64,000 bases of DNA from Eutypella sp. D-1 (lineage: Eukaryota; Ascomycota; Sordariomycetes; Xylariales; Diatrypaceae). Positions 12,315 to 24,704 of this stretch are shown in pieces. The notes under the pieces are model-generated. The model ran no database searches. It saw only the letters and a list, made by a program, of their open reading frames with translations, and was not told where the DNA came from. The DNA is taken from contig JAJTTP010000001.1 of assembly GCA_023313575.1 (NCBI GenBank), positions 1,054,001 to 1,118,000 of the forward strand, in the 5' to 3' direction. How positions within the stretch are numbered: position 1 is the first letter of the stretch; every line of letters starts with the position of its first letter. The translations under genes and the position numbers were made by a program.

Positions 12315-13568
12315 ACATAGTGACAGGGTTTCAAGCTGATTCTAGCTGCATAGGACGAGGAGACGGCAATCCAAGTAACACGTTCATTTCAGGTCAATTG
12401 GGCCACTCCTGCTAGATAGCTGGCCTCATATAAGTAGTTAGCTTTGGGACATCATACTTACATGTTCAATACTACCACTGGAAAATTATGTGTATGTACT
12501 GAAGACTCTGTCAAGACATATGTTATTGTTGTTTTGACAGAGACGGGTGGAAAATAGGGCAGCGAACTCAGCACTCCCAATAGATGACGTTGCTGAAGTT
12601 TAAATCTAAGAAATAGTCATGGTATACAACGGATGTCTTCCTCCCTCCTTGTAGAGTAGCTGAACCTCAGGAAAATCAAGTCATATCTTCCATTTAAACA
12701 CACATTAAATCATGCATACATAATCTAGGCCAAAATTGAGCTGGAGTTTCCCAGAGACATAATTATGAGTTGCGAAGATTTGGTAGACCGGTAGAGCACA
12801 ACAGAGGTCCATTGCGGCGATTTGCAGCTCAGTTCAATAGCTCTGTAAAGCTGTGAAGTGTACTCTTCACGCTATGGAGTCTCGGGCTTTTACGTTATGT
12901 TCGCCTAATAATATAACCGTCTGACACAAGGCTGGGATCCGGGCGGAAGAAAGAACGGCTGCCAGAGGGTATTAGGGCTGCAATGAACTTCCACCTCTCC
13001 TCGCTTATTTGGGTATAGCAAAATGATCCCTGTAGCGATAATCATTCCGTGTTGTGACAAGCTGAGTTACATGTGACGATCTGCAGCCTACTGAGGATCT
13101 GTCAAAATGTCACACAGTGTTTTTTACTGACCCCGCCAAGCCCGCGGTTGCTACCTATGTTGCAGTATGACAAAGATAAGCAACTAGCCTCGGGCAGTGC
13201 GGCTTGGAGAAAGCGACCAATATCACAAGGTTCTTATTCGAATTCTTGAAACCACTCCAAGAGGTTGTAGCAAGGCAGTAGGAAAAAGGCATGCAAGTAA
13301 GTAGATTGAGCACGATCGACTCATCTGGAGGCGGTCAGACTAACAATTCGTTGGTACCAAGGCAAGCAGGGGACAGAGTAAGCAAGCAACTAGATCTTCC
13401 CCTTCCCATCGCTCAAGTCTCTTGGGTCACAGAAAGAAGCGGCGTCGAATATGTTTCATTGAAATATAAATAATGAAATCACTTGGTGTTACAATATTTC
13501 CAATTCCAAGCACAAGTAGGTAACTAAACTATCGAGCCTTCTCCTCATCATACTTAGCAAGCTACACA
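12315..13568. other. intergenic before the prenyltransferase
   Basis: No open frame here resembles a gene. The stretch probably holds the terminator of the rhodopsin-domain gene and the promoter of the prenyltransferase. I could not identify a specific site. Confidence 0.5.
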
Positions 13569-14642
13569 ATGCCACGCCACGCGGATGCCTCTCCGAAGCA
13601 GTCGAGCCAGACAGCCCGTCATGCTGTTCCAGAATATGCCCCGCCTCGCCATGGGGTCCTTTCTTACCTTCCGGCAAGCTGGGTTCCCTACGGGGAGCTC
13701 ACTCGCATTGACAAACCTGCCGGCTTCATACTGATATACTTCCCTCACCTGTTCGGATCGCTGTATGCTGTGGCGGTGGTGGCGGGAGCGGAAGGGGGAA
13801 GCACCAATGCCGTGACCCCACTGCACATCATCCGACAGAACTTGATCCTGTTCCTGGGAAGTGTGCTATCACGCTCAGCCATATGCTGTTGGAACGACGT
13901 GATCGACCGCGAATACGACCGCCAGGTCCTCCGATGCCGCCTGCGGCCCATCGCGCGCCGTGCGATCTCCCCTTTCCAGGGCCTTCTGCTGACAGCCGCC
14001 CTCACGATGCTCTCTCTCGCCTGCCTGTTCAGTCTCCCAAGGAATTGCTGGGTCATATCCGTCCCCGACATATTGCTCATGGCCCTCTACCCTTTCACGA
14101 AGCGCTTCCTGAACTTCCCGCAGGCCGTTCTTGGCGCTCAAGTCTCCCTGGCATTCTTCTTGGGTGGGTTCGCGATAGATGACAATTTCATCGTCATCAG
14201 CGAGATGCAGCACAAAGGTGTAGCAGACCTGTTGAACGACCACGGGATATGGGCGATGATATCGTTCTACCTTGCCAATGTCTGTTGGACTATCGTGTAT
14301 GATACAGTGTATGCCCAGCAGGACGTCGAAGATGACGCGAAGGCCGGGATCCGCAGCATGGCCGTCCACTTCAAAGGGCAGGTCAAAGCCCTTATATCGG
14401 CTGTTTCTGCTGTTCAGGTTGCGTTGCTTTTCGGGTCTGGACATTGGCAAGGCTTTGGAGGCCTTTATACCGCTTTTGCTTGCGTCGGCACGGGATCCTC
14501 ACTGATCTACATGATTGCAACTACGGACCTAAACGATCCCCGCCACTGCGCCTGGTTTTTCCGAACTGGCCAATGGCTTGTAAATCTCTCTATAGCTAGT
14601 GGATTGGTAGCCGAGTGGTTGGGGCTCTCGTGGATGTCATGA
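13569..14642 (+). CDS. UbiA-type aromatic prenyltransferase (meroterpenoid class)
   Basis: A single exon of 357 residues. These integral membrane enzymes move a prenyl chain from a prenyl diphosphate to an aromatic acid or phenol. The family markers are intact: NDVIDREYD (109-117) is the first Asp-rich motif, and YDTVYAQQDVEDD (244-256) is the second, which together bind the magnesium-diphosphate. The N-terminal PYGELTRIDKPAG and FPHLFGSLYA segments are typical of fungal members, and about eight hydrophobic stretches follow. The Arg-rich segment after the first motif reads RCRLRPIARRAIS, close to the usual form. Relatives serve either ubiquinone synthesis (COQ2) or fungal meroterpenoid pathways. 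I favour the latter because there is no obvious mitochondrial leader and because of the neighbouring methyltransferase and monooxygenase. Confidence 0.93.
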   Translation: MPRHADASPKQSSQTARHAVPEYAPPRHGVLSYLPASWVPYGELTRIDKPAGFILIYFPHLFGSLYAVAVVAGAEGGSTNAVTPLHIIRQNLILFLGSVLSRSAICCWNDVIDREYDRQVLRCRLRPIARRAISPFQGLLLTAALTMLSLACLFSLPRNCWVISVPDILLMALYPFTKRFLNFPQAVLGAQVSLAFFLGGFAIDDNFIVISEMQHKGVADLLNDHGIWAMISFYLANVCWTIVYDTVYAQQDVEDDAKAGIRSMAVHFKGQVKALISAVSAVQVALLFGSGHWQGFGGLYTAFACVGTGSSLIYMIATTDLNDPRHCAWFFRTGQWLVNLSIASGLVAEWLGLSWMS

Positions 14643-15355
14643 TTAGCATTATCAAGATGTGTGTCCTAGACACTGTCTAGCACATCCTCTAGATACCTAC
14701 CAGCCCTACATAGGATAATAGAGAGAAACAGCCTCGTATGTCTCATTACCGTATCTAGCTTCTAATTACCCACGTCCTTCTGTGCCAAGTAGATGGACGA
14801 ATGGTAGTGTTACGACACCCCAGACTACTATGAGATCAGCTGAAAAGTTCAACCGCAGCTTCGGTAACGAGCTAAGCCTACCTATGGCATTGAGAGCCTT
14901 GTCTCACTGGAAAACGTATGGACTCATTACAGTCGCGCATCATCTCACTGAGGTAAGCTTCTCCGCATTCGGATCAATCATCACTCAAAGTGGGGAATGC
15001 CTAGCTGTTCCCCTGTACCCCATGAACCCCCAGATGTCGTGCGTGCGGGTTTGCATATGCAGGTTGGTGATAACTAATGCGCCTCGACGGTTGATTATAA
15101 CGCCACCAGGGGTTTTATAACTGTAGAGGTGCATAATAAGACAGGCTCTTTTAAGCCTGCTGCTCAGTGCTTACCAACATGATTAATCCAAATAGGTAAT
15201 CAGTCCGATCAGCCCCTTTCGGAGCCTCAGCTCTTTGCTATGGTATCACCGCAATACAGTATCGCCTCGATATTGGACACCGTGTTGTTGTTGTTGTTGT
15301 TATTATATTCATACGGCGGGAGGAGCACTGTATATAACGCTCCTTAAAGCCTTTT
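14643..15355. other. intergenic, leads into the AT-rich island
   Basis: No convincing gene: an open frame of 112 codons at 14782-15120 has no known motif. Base composition is normal up to about 15355 and then drops sharply into AT-rich sequence. Confidence 0.5.
15282..15303 (+). repeat. (GTT)n microsatellite at the island edge
   Basis: About seven perfect TTG/GTT units in a row, some 50 bases before the composition change that starts the AT-rich island. Confidence 0.85.
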
Positions 15356-15899
15356 ATGGGGTATATTAGCCGTGTTAGGTTAAGAATTACGTTAGATACA
15401 TATTTATTAACTTATTTAGTAAATCTTACCCGTAAGCGCGTTATTTATTAAATAAATACCGTTTTATATAATGGTTTAAATAATATCCTTTTTACAGCCG
15501 GTTAAAAGGCGGTTTTTATAATACGTAATGGTTTAAATATTTCGAAATAAAGTTTAATAAAATATTAACGGCTTTATAAAAGGTATAATATAATAAAAAT
15601 CCTGTTTATACTTTATTTAATTTATTACTTCCCGTTCCCTGCCGTACCCGTTACCGTATTTTTTATTTTTTTATTAAACCGAGTTTTAATTAAAGTTTTT
15701 ATAATATTTTATACGAAATATAAGGTTAATAATTTAACGTTTTATAAGGTTATTATTTTTATAAAGCAATGTTATAAATATGCCGGTATTTAATAAGGAT
15801 TTAATTTTTAATACGCCCGGTAAAAACGTTAATTATAATTAACGGGTGTTTTAAATATAAAATGCGGCTTAATATTTAAACGTTTATACGTTAACGTAT
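15356..15899. repeat. Older AT-rich decayed repeat, left part
   Basis: Strongly AT-rich with many TA dinucleotides and stops in every frame. It is separated from similar sequence at 28396-28760 only by the insertion that starts at 15900. The bases at the junctions (CGTAT before 15900, TGTAT after 28395) fit a target duplication, so the two parts were probably continuous once. The original element is not recognisable. Confidence 0.55.
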
Positions 15900-16032
15900 T
15901 ATAACGGCTGGTTTATTCTTAACTATTAGTTTAATCAAGGGATTTATGTTAGTAAAAGTGCTAGGGGTTTTAAATAATAAGTAATCACATTTAATAATAG
16001 TAAAAAAAAAGATATTTTAAATAATTAAGTTA
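15900..16032 (-). repeat. LTR copy Z, first part (split by element A)
   Basis: Minus-strand copy of the 3' portion of the roughly 425-bp LTR. It starts with a mutated form of the terminal TGTGACGGC on this strand and stops at 16032 where element A begins. It continues at 28101-28395, and the two parts add to 428 bases, the normal LTR length. This makes Z the oldest recognisable copy of the family here. Confidence 0.8.
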
Positions 16033-16455
16033 TGTTATAACCTGGCTAGGTTATTAGGCCTAAATAGGATTAGCATAAACAATCCCTGACCACGGCATTA
16101 AAAAAGATGGCCACAATAAGATAAGCCATATTTGGGTCACGTGATAAAAAGGATAACCAGGATAATTAATTATCTTAATAATTTAAAATAATTAAAATAA
16201 CCAGTTATTTTAACGATTTAATATTTAATATTATATTCCGGTATTAAAAATAAAGGATATAAATAATATATAATTACGTTTATTATTATTTTTTTAAATA
16301 GTTTTTAAGTTTACCAGTTTATAATATAATTTAATTATTTAAAATATATTTTTATTATTATTAAACGTAATTACTTATTATTTAAAACCTTTAACATTTT
16401 TATTAATATAAACCTTTCGATTAAATTAATAGTTAAAAATAAATTAGCCGTTATA
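16033..16455 (+). repeat. 5' LTR of element A
   Basis: 423 bases, beginning TGTTATAACCTGGCTAGG and ending in a mutated CCGTTATA. Preceded by the target duplication AGTTA and followed by leader and gag sequence. Confidence 0.85.
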
Positions 16456-17389
16456 CGTTATAAATTTTTATTTAATAATATTATTAATTTTAAATAATAT
16501 CCGATATTATGTTTTTTTAAGCTAAAACTTTTAATAAATTATTAATTCTTTATTTAAACGGATCGAATAAATTAAATAAACGGCGATTATAGCCGTAATT
16601 TAAAAGATTTAAATTTTATAATAACATTATTCCCGTACGACCTTTTTTTATTATAGCCGTAATTTATTTATATTAATAACGTTATATATTAATTACGGAA
16701 ATTAATAAAATTTTTAATATTATATTATGTTTTACCGGAGGGATAATTTAATAATTTAAACTTATTTTAAATGCTTTCGTAAAAATAAAAAATAAAAAAT
16801 TACGGAAATTAAACGTTTTTTCGAAAAATATAAAAATTTCGTAAAAAAAATAAAAATTAATTACGGAAACCCGGATAAAGTTTAAGCCGTTATATAATAA
16901 CTTTTAAATTTTAAATAAAAAGGAATAATTTATACGTATACCGTATAATTTAAATAATTTATTATTAAAATAAATTAAATCGATAATAAATCTTTTATTA
17001 ATACGTTTTATCGAAAACTTAAAAATTTAATTAAAAATAAAATTATTACGTAAAATAAATTAAGTATTTTCGATAAATTTATTACTTTAATAATTAAAAT
17101 CGATAATAAATAATTTAAATAATAATAAGAAAAAAAAGGATATTATGTATTTAAAAGATTTTAAAAATATTAAAATAATAAAAATCAGGATTAAAAATTT
17201 ATTAATATATTTTACGGGATAGCATTAGGACTTATATCGCTTAATATAATATAAAAAAGTAAATAATATATTAAATATTATAATTATAACAAGATAAGAT
17301 ATTTTAAAAAAAATATAAAGGATTTAAATAAAATGGAAATTAAAAACTTATACCCGAAAAAAAATAACTTTTTACCGGTTATAATAGCC
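16456..17389 (+). pseudogene. gag: RIP-destroyed gag of element A
   Basis: The leader is followed, from about 16790, by a decayed retrotransposon Gag reading. Segments such as EIKRFFEKYKNFV, NYGNPDKV and FYRKLKNLIKNKI match in order the capsid domain of fungal Ty3/gypsy Gag. At about 17274-17339 a CCHC zinc knuckle is visible with its ligands lost: YYNYNKIRYFKKN, where the family has C-x2-C-x4-H-x4-C. Many stops interrupt the frame. It breaks off at 17389, where a minus-strand LTR has inserted after CCGGT. Confidence 0.8.
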
Positions 17390-18239
17390 GGTTTATTCTT
17401 AACTATTAGTTTAGTCGAAAGGTTTATGTTAATAAAAGTGCTAAAGTGTTATAACCTGGCTAGGTCATTAGGCCTAAATAGGATTAGCACAAACAATCCC
17501 TGACCATGGCATTGGAAAGGATAGCTACGATAAAATAAGCCATACTTAGGTTACATAATAAGGAGGATAGCCAGGATAGCTAGCTATCCCAGTGATCCAG
17601 GATAGCTGGGATAATCAGCTATCCTAACGATTTAATATTTAATATCATATTCCGATATTAAGAATAAAGGATATAAATAATATATAATTACGTTTATTAT
17701 TACTTTTTTAAATAATTTTTAAACTTATTAATTTATAATATAATTTAATTATTTAAAATACCTTTTTTATTATTATTATTAAACGTAATTATTTATTATT
17801 TAAAACCTTTAATACTCCTGTTAATATAAACCCCTTAACTGGATTAATAGTTAAAAATAAACCAGCCGTTATATAAAGGTTTTAAACAATAAGTAATCAC
17901 ATTTAATAATAATAATAAAAAATGCTTTAAGTAATTACGTTATATTATAAATTAATAAATTTAAAGATTATTTAAAAAAAAGGTAATAAATATAATTATA
18001 TATTATTTATATCTTTTATTTTTTATATTAAAATATAATATTAAATATTAAATCGTTAAGATAATTAAGTTATCCAGGTTATTTAAAATTATTAAAATAA
18101 CTAGGCTATCCAGGTTATCCTTTTTATTACGTAACCTAAATATAGCTTATTTTATTATAATTATCTTTTTTAATGCCGTGGTTAAAGATTATTTTATATT
18201 AATCCCATTTAAGCCTAATAACTTAATTAAGTTATAATA
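17390..18239 (-). repeat. 3' LTR of minus-strand element B, split by a solo LTR
   Basis: Two parts, 17390-17446 and 17879-18239, together form a minus-strand LTR of the usual length. It is inserted in the gag of element A and followed at 18240 by the 3' region of a minus-strand element. Confidence 0.75.
17447..17873 (+). repeat. Solo LTR with target duplication TAAAG
   Basis: 427-base plus-strand LTR (TGTTATAACC...CCGTTATA) flanked by TAAAG at 17442-17446 and at 17874-17878. It sits inside another LTR of the same family and is less mutated than its neighbours. Confidence 0.85.
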
Positions 18240-18920
18240 TAATCTTTTTTTTTTAAAGTTTTTATCCTTAAAACTTATTATTCTTAATTTTTGTTTACCG
18301 TAAATATTTCTTTTTTTTTATTTTATATTTCTTTATTATATTTAATTATATTAATAAGTCGATTTTTAAACGTATAACGTTTTTATTTTAACGTAAAACT
18401 TTTTAATGCGATTTCTTTTACGGTAATTTTATTATCCGATCCGGTTAATATAACACTTTATTTTTAATATAAACGTTATCGATTAAAATATAAAATTTTT
18501 AACTCGGATTTTTTTATTATTTATTATATATTTATTATAACCGAAATTAATACGATATGTCCGGGTTTAATCCGAAGTAATTATAAAAAATTACATTTTA
18601 ATATTATAAATTAAAGTTAAAACTAAAAGTTATAAATAAAAAGTTATAAAAATAATGTTTAAAATAAACGTAAAACTTTACCGTTTATACCGTTAAAAAC
18701 GTATATAATATAAAAAGATAATAAAAGCGGTTTTTTATGGTATCGATAATTTATAAAAGTTAAAAAAATTAAAAACGGAAAAATATTAAACGGAAAATGC
18801 GTATTTTACGGGGTTTATTAAAATATTTATAAATTTTAAGGTTATTTCGGGGTTTAATTAATTTAAAATAAATATATCGGGTAATTTTAATTAAAATATT
18901 ATTTTTATTAATATTTCTGT
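18240..18920 (-). mobile_element. 3' region of element B (truncated)
   Basis: Matches, in the same orientation, the sequence at 19350 to about 20030 (3' region of element C) and, inverted, about 27040-27665. It is cut at 18920 by the LTR of element C at the site matching TCCGT in the intact copy. No coding sequence remains. Confidence 0.75.
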
Positions 18921-19349
18921 TATGACGGCTGGTCTATTCCTAATTATTAGTCCAGTCGAGGGGTTTATGTTAACAGGAGTGCTAGGGGTTTTAAGTAATA
19001 AGTAATTACGTTTAATAATAGTAAAAAAAAAAATGTTTTAAATAATTAAGTTATATTATAAATTAATAAGTTTAAAAATTATTTAAAAAAAAGGTAATAA
19101 ATGTAATTATATATTATTTATATCCTTTATTCCTAATATTGGAATATAATATTAAATATTAGATTATTAGGATAACTAAGTTATCCAGGTTATTTAAGAT
19201 TATTAGGATAACTGGGCTATCCAGGTTATCCTTTTTATTACGTGACCTAAATATGGTTTATCTTATTATATCTATCCCTTTTAATGCTATGGTTAAGGAT
19301 TATTTATATTAATCTTATTTAAGCTTAATAACCTAACCAGGTTATAACA
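18921..19349 (-). repeat. 3' LTR of element C
   Basis: 429-base minus-strand LTR with well-preserved ends: GGTTATAACA at 19340-19349 and TATGACGGCTGG at 18921. Followed to the right by the element's 3' region. Confidence 0.82.
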
Positions 19350-20089
19350 TAATTTTTCTTTTTTTAAAGTTTTTATTTTTAAAACTTATTATTTTTATTC
19401 CTCCTTTATTATAAGTATTTCTTTCTTTTTTATCTTATATCTTTTTTATTATATCTGGTTATGTTAATAAATTAATTTTTAAACGTATAACTTTTTTATT
19501 TTAACGTAAAACTTTTTAACGTAATTCCTTTTTTACGGCAATTTTATTATCCGATCCGGTTAATATAACTCCTTATTTTTATTATAAACGTTATTAATTA
19601 AAATATAAAATTTTTAACTCGGACTTTTTTTATTATTCGTTATATATTCGTTATAACCGGAGTTAATATAACGTATTTAAGCTTAATCCGGAATAATTAT
19701 AAAAAGTTACATTTTAATATTAAAAACTAAAGTTAAAATTTAAAGTTACGGAAAAAAAGGCCGAGAAAGTAATTTTTAAAATAAACGTAAAACTTTGCCG
19801 TTTATATTATTAAAAGCGTATATAATACGAGAAAATAATAAAAACGGTTTTTTATAATATCGATAATTTAAAAAAATTAAAAGAAAAAAAGCGTTAAGCG
19901 GAAAATACGCATTTTATAAAATTTATTAAAACGTTTATAAATTTTAAGGTTATTCCGGATCTTAATTAATTTAAAATAAATATATCGGGTAATTTTAATT
20001 AAGATATTATTTTTATTAACGTTTCCGTTAACGTTAATAAAAAATTTTTAAAAAGCGTTAAACGTTTATTAAATAATTAACAGGTTTTT

Positions 20090-23000
20090 ATATGTTTTCG
20101 GAATTATTATATCCTTTTTATTTAATTTTATATTTTATTCGTTTATTTTTTATTTACACGTTTAAAATTTTTTTTACTTCGTATTCGTTTATTTTTATTT
20201 TAACGTCGTTTCGTTTTATTTTTATAACGTTTATATTTATTACGTTTTTAAATAAGGAAATATAAAAAATTAAATAAATTTTAACTTTTAATAATAAGTC
20301 CAGTTCGTAATTATTTTTTAATATTTTTCTAATAACTGGGTACTGTCCGATATATTTATAATTAAGTTTTTTATTAGGTTATTTTATCGTAATATTTTTT
20401 ATAATTAAATAAACCATATTTTTTTCCGAAAAGGTTAATCTTTTTAACCTTTTTTAATTATAATATCTGTTTATTTATTAACGTATAAATTTAAGTTCTA
20501 CCTTTATTTTCTTATATAATTATTTAAATTATTCCGATATTAACATAACTTTAATATTATTTAATCCTTTTTTATAAGCATTTTAGTAAACGTTTAAAGT
20601 AAATCCGAAATTAACGTTAATAAATATTATCCGTATATTTTTATAATAAGTTATATTATAAGTTAATTATATAATAAATAATTATTTTATTTAATTATTT
20701 TATTTATAATTAATATATTATCGAAAATAGGTTTTTAATATTTAATTAATTCGTTTTATTTATCCGTTTACTTAAGGTTTAAAAATTATTATAAACTTAA
20801 GGTTTAGTTTTAATCTTATTATAAGACTTTATTAAAATTTCGATATAAATATCGTTCTTTTATCGGAAATAATTTCGAATATAAGGCCGTATATTATTAT
20901 AATATATCGTAAAAAAATATATGCTATTTACTTTACGTCGGTATTTTCGTTATATAAAATAAAATAAAAAAACTTTATAAATCGGTTAACGATTATAAAT
21001 ATGCTATTATAACCGTTATATATTATTAAATTTTCTGATATCGGTAATTTAATAATAAAATTAAATATGATAAATTTTTATAGTTATTTGTTAATTAATA
21101 ATGGTTATAATTTTCCGTAAGGTTTATATCGTTTTGTTTTAATTTTTCCATATATATTATATCGTTATCGTATTTATTATATTATTAATTTCATTTTATC
21201 GAATATATAAATCTGTTATAATTATTTAAAAAGTTTATAATCTCCCGGGTATCCGTATAAAAGATATTCGTAAATCTTTTATATTAACTGTTTTTACAAT
21301 TTTTATAATACTTATAGCTTTTTTGTTTATTTTTTTATTAATAATTTATTATTATATTATTTAATTTATTTATATAAGTTATTTTAAATAATTTTAATAA
21401 TAACTATTTATCGTTATTCCAGGTATCCTTTTAACGTTTATCGGAATACCGTATGTTTAATTAATATATATTTTTCTTTTATAATAAGCTGCTTATTAAT
21501 AATATTTGCTCGTCCGTTCTTTAATCCTTTTTTATAAATAATAATATAATCGAATTTTATAAAATACTCGGTATATTATAACTGTTTTCCGCTAAAGGTT
21601 TAAGTAATAAAAAAGTATATAATATTTTTATAATCGGTATAAACCTTAATTTAATACATATTTTTTATAAGGTAATATTTAAATTCTTTAAATACGTTAA
21701 CGATAATAAAAAATTCCTTATCGTAAATTAAATAATTAAATTCGGTTTTAATAAATTTATAAAAATAAAATACGATAAAATGTAATTTTCTTTTTTTATC
21801 TCGTTATTTAATTTACGCTCCGAAAACGTAATCCAAAGCGTTAGTCTTTAATTTAACGGGTTTTTTAAGATCGTATATAATAAGTACTAATTTGTTAATA
21901 ATAACGTTTTTTAACTTTTTAAAAAATTCGTTTAATTTATTAATTTATATAAACCGTTTATCCTTTTTTATTAATTCCGTAAAAGGTATTATAATATGTT
22001 TAAATCGTTATATAAACTTCCGATAATAATTTATTAAACCGAGAAAAGCCTATATTTCCTTTATATTAATAAATACCTTTTAATCTTTAATAATTACGAT
22101 TTTTTTAAAATCTATTTTAATATATTCGGGGGTAATAATATATCCGAAGAATTCTATTTCTTATATATAAAATATACTTTTTTCAGGTTTTATTAATAAG
22201 TTAACGTTTTATAATATTTATAATACCTTATATATATGTTTTTTATACTATTTTTTTAAATTTAAATAAATAAAAATATCGTTAAAATAGCAGATAATAA
22301 AAACATTAAGATATTTTTATAATATATAATTAATTATACGTTAAAACGATATTAATACGTTAATTAATCCGAAAGGTATAATTAAATATTTAAATAAGCC
22401 GTATTTCGTTTTAAAAGCTATTTTTTATTCGTCTCCGGGTTTAATTTTAATATAATAATATTTATCTTTAAGATTTAAAATAATAAACTATTTAGCTCCG
22501 TATAAACGGTTTTTTATTTTAATAATAAATAATAACAGTATTCGGTTTTTAACGGTAATTTCGTTTAATTATTAATAATCGATTATTAATTATAATTTAC
22601 CGTTTTTTTTAAGTATAAATATAATAAGGTATTTTATTAATAATTTTAATCGTTAAATATATCCTTTTATTAATTTATTTTTAAGGTATTTTCGTAATTC
22701 CTTAAATTCGATTTTATTAAAGTTATAAATTTTATAAAATCGTAACGTTTTTCCTTTTATAAAAATAATCTCGTAATCCTATTTATTACGGTTTAATAAT
22801 CCTTTTTTAAATTTTTTATAAAACACTTTATTATATTAATAATATTATAGTAATACGTTACGTATTTATAATATCGTCGTATTTTCCTTTTTTAAAATGC
22901 TATTAAAAAGGCGGAATTATTATCGGATAAACGTAATAATTCGTTTAATCCTTTTTTTATATCCTTTTTTTTTAATTTATCGTATTCTTTTTAATAAAGT

Positions 23001-24280
23001 TTTTATCGTATCCTTATATCCGTATTTACTATCTGTTAAGTATTAAAATCTTTTTTTTAAATTATCGTCGGTTTTTAAAAAATAAGGAAATATTATTTAA
23101 CTAATTTTCTAATTAATCGATAAATTATATTAATACAGCCATAATTACTTAAAAATTATATCGTATCTTTTTAAAAGCATAATATCGAAAATAACATTTT
23201 ATTTCTATCTTTCGATATATATATTAAATTAATCGGTTTTTTATAATACTTTTTTTTCGTTATATTAAAAAGCATAATTTTCGGTTTTTATTATGTTATA
23301 AAAATGTTATTTCTTTTTTTATAATAATTATAACTTATTATATAGTTTCGGGGTTATATAATTATTTTCGGCTCCGTTATTTATTATAACAATATATTAA
23401 TTATTTTTAACCTTTATTCGTATTATGGTATATCCGTATCGTTTTTAAGCTTTTAAAATAGCTTATAAATATCGTATTATATTTTTAAACCTTATAATAC
23501 CGTTTTATAACCTTAATATAAACGGCTTTATTTTTTTAAATCCTTACCGTAAATTTATACGGCATTATACGGGTTATTATAATATTTTTTATTAGATTTT
23601 TTTATGCATATAGTTATTTTTTTACTGTTAATTTGTTATAAAAATATTTAAAACTAACTTTATTAAAACTTATCCTTTTTAATAAGTTTTTATAAATATA
23701 TAAATTAACGTTTAATAATTTATCTTTTTAATATTAAATTTTATATTTTTATTATTTAATCTTATTCCGCATCTTTATAGTTTTTAATATTTAATATATA
23801 TATTTATTATAATAGCATATTTAATATTTTCCGGGGCAAGCCATTTTTTTAACCATTTTTAATTATACGGTACGCGGTTAATATAATATGTGATTTTTTT
23901 ATATTATTATCGATCGGTTTTGTTTTATTTTATAAAAAATCGAATCCTTTTTTAGCTATTTATTTAATTCGGTTAATAATACCGATTTTTCGTTTTTTAT
24001 ACCAATAATATTCGTATTTTCGATAATTAATAAAATGTTTTAAAAAATGCAACGTCCGAATTTAAATTCTTTAATTAATAAATTTATTTTAATTATAAAA
24101 CTATTATAAATAAATTTTAAATTATTATTTTTTAAAGCGTTATTAAAATCGTTTAACGTAAATGCCGTATACTTTTTATAATTTATAATTTTATCGGTTT
24201 TTAAATTAATTAATTAATTAATTAATTCTTTCTTTTTTATAAAATAAGTTTTTATAAAGGTTTTTTTTTTTATTATCGAG
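20090..24280 (-). pseudogene. pol: RIP-destroyed pol (protease-RT-RNase H-integrase) of element C
   Basis: No intact frame, but minus-strand translation shows the landmarks in order. The reverse-transcriptase active-site segment appears as CYFNDIFIY (about 22265-22296, a decayed YLDD box). The next block is EFFGYIITPEYIKID, then AFLGLINYYRKFI (about 22040-22160). RNase H shows NYLIYDKEFFIIV and KVYTDYKNIIYF (about 21630-21760). The integrase C-terminus lies near 20340-20460 and reads NKKLNYKYIGPYLII in the matching plus-strand copy at about 26675-26730. This identifies the family as Ty3/gypsy. Protease and zinc-binding integrase regions are presumed by position only. Confidence 0.82.
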
Positions 24281-24285
24281 GTATT

Positions 24286-24699
24286 TATAACAGCTGGTTT
24301 ATTCCTAACTATTAGTCCAGTCAAGGGGTTTATGTTAGCAAAAATGCTAAGGTTTTAAGTAATAAATAATTACGTTTAATGATAATAAAAAGAAAAATGC
24401 TTTAAGTAACCAAATTATATTATAAGTTAATAAATTTAAAAACTATTTAAAAAAAAGGTAATAAATGTAATTATATATTATTTATATTTTTTATTCCTAA
24501 TATTAAAATATATGGTTATATTAAATTTTTAAATCGTAACGGATTTAATTAATACCTTTAAATCTATAGATTATAACGGATCCATGTATGGCTTTTCTTA
24601 TGGCTTGTTAAATGTGGCTGGCTTATATCTTTATTCTTCCGGCAGTACCGCTAACGAATAGGATTACCAGCCCCCACTTGGCCTAGTCAGGCCATAACA
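24286..24699 (-). repeat. Solo LTR, second subfamily, target duplication GTATT
   Basis: 414-base minus-strand LTR flanked by exact GTATT at 24281-24285 and 24700-24704. Its 3' half matches the main LTR, but its 5' half (from TGTTATGGCCTGACTAGGCC) does not. It splits gag from pol in element C. Confidence 0.88.
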
Positions 24700-24704
24700 G
24701 TATT

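Noticed and set aside
15900..16455. A 556-bp inverted-repeat (MITE-like) DNA element with about 130-base terminal repeats
   Set aside because: The apparent terminal inverted repeats are two LTRs of opposite strand side by side, caused by element A inserting into LTR Z. The AGTTA duplication sits at the junction.
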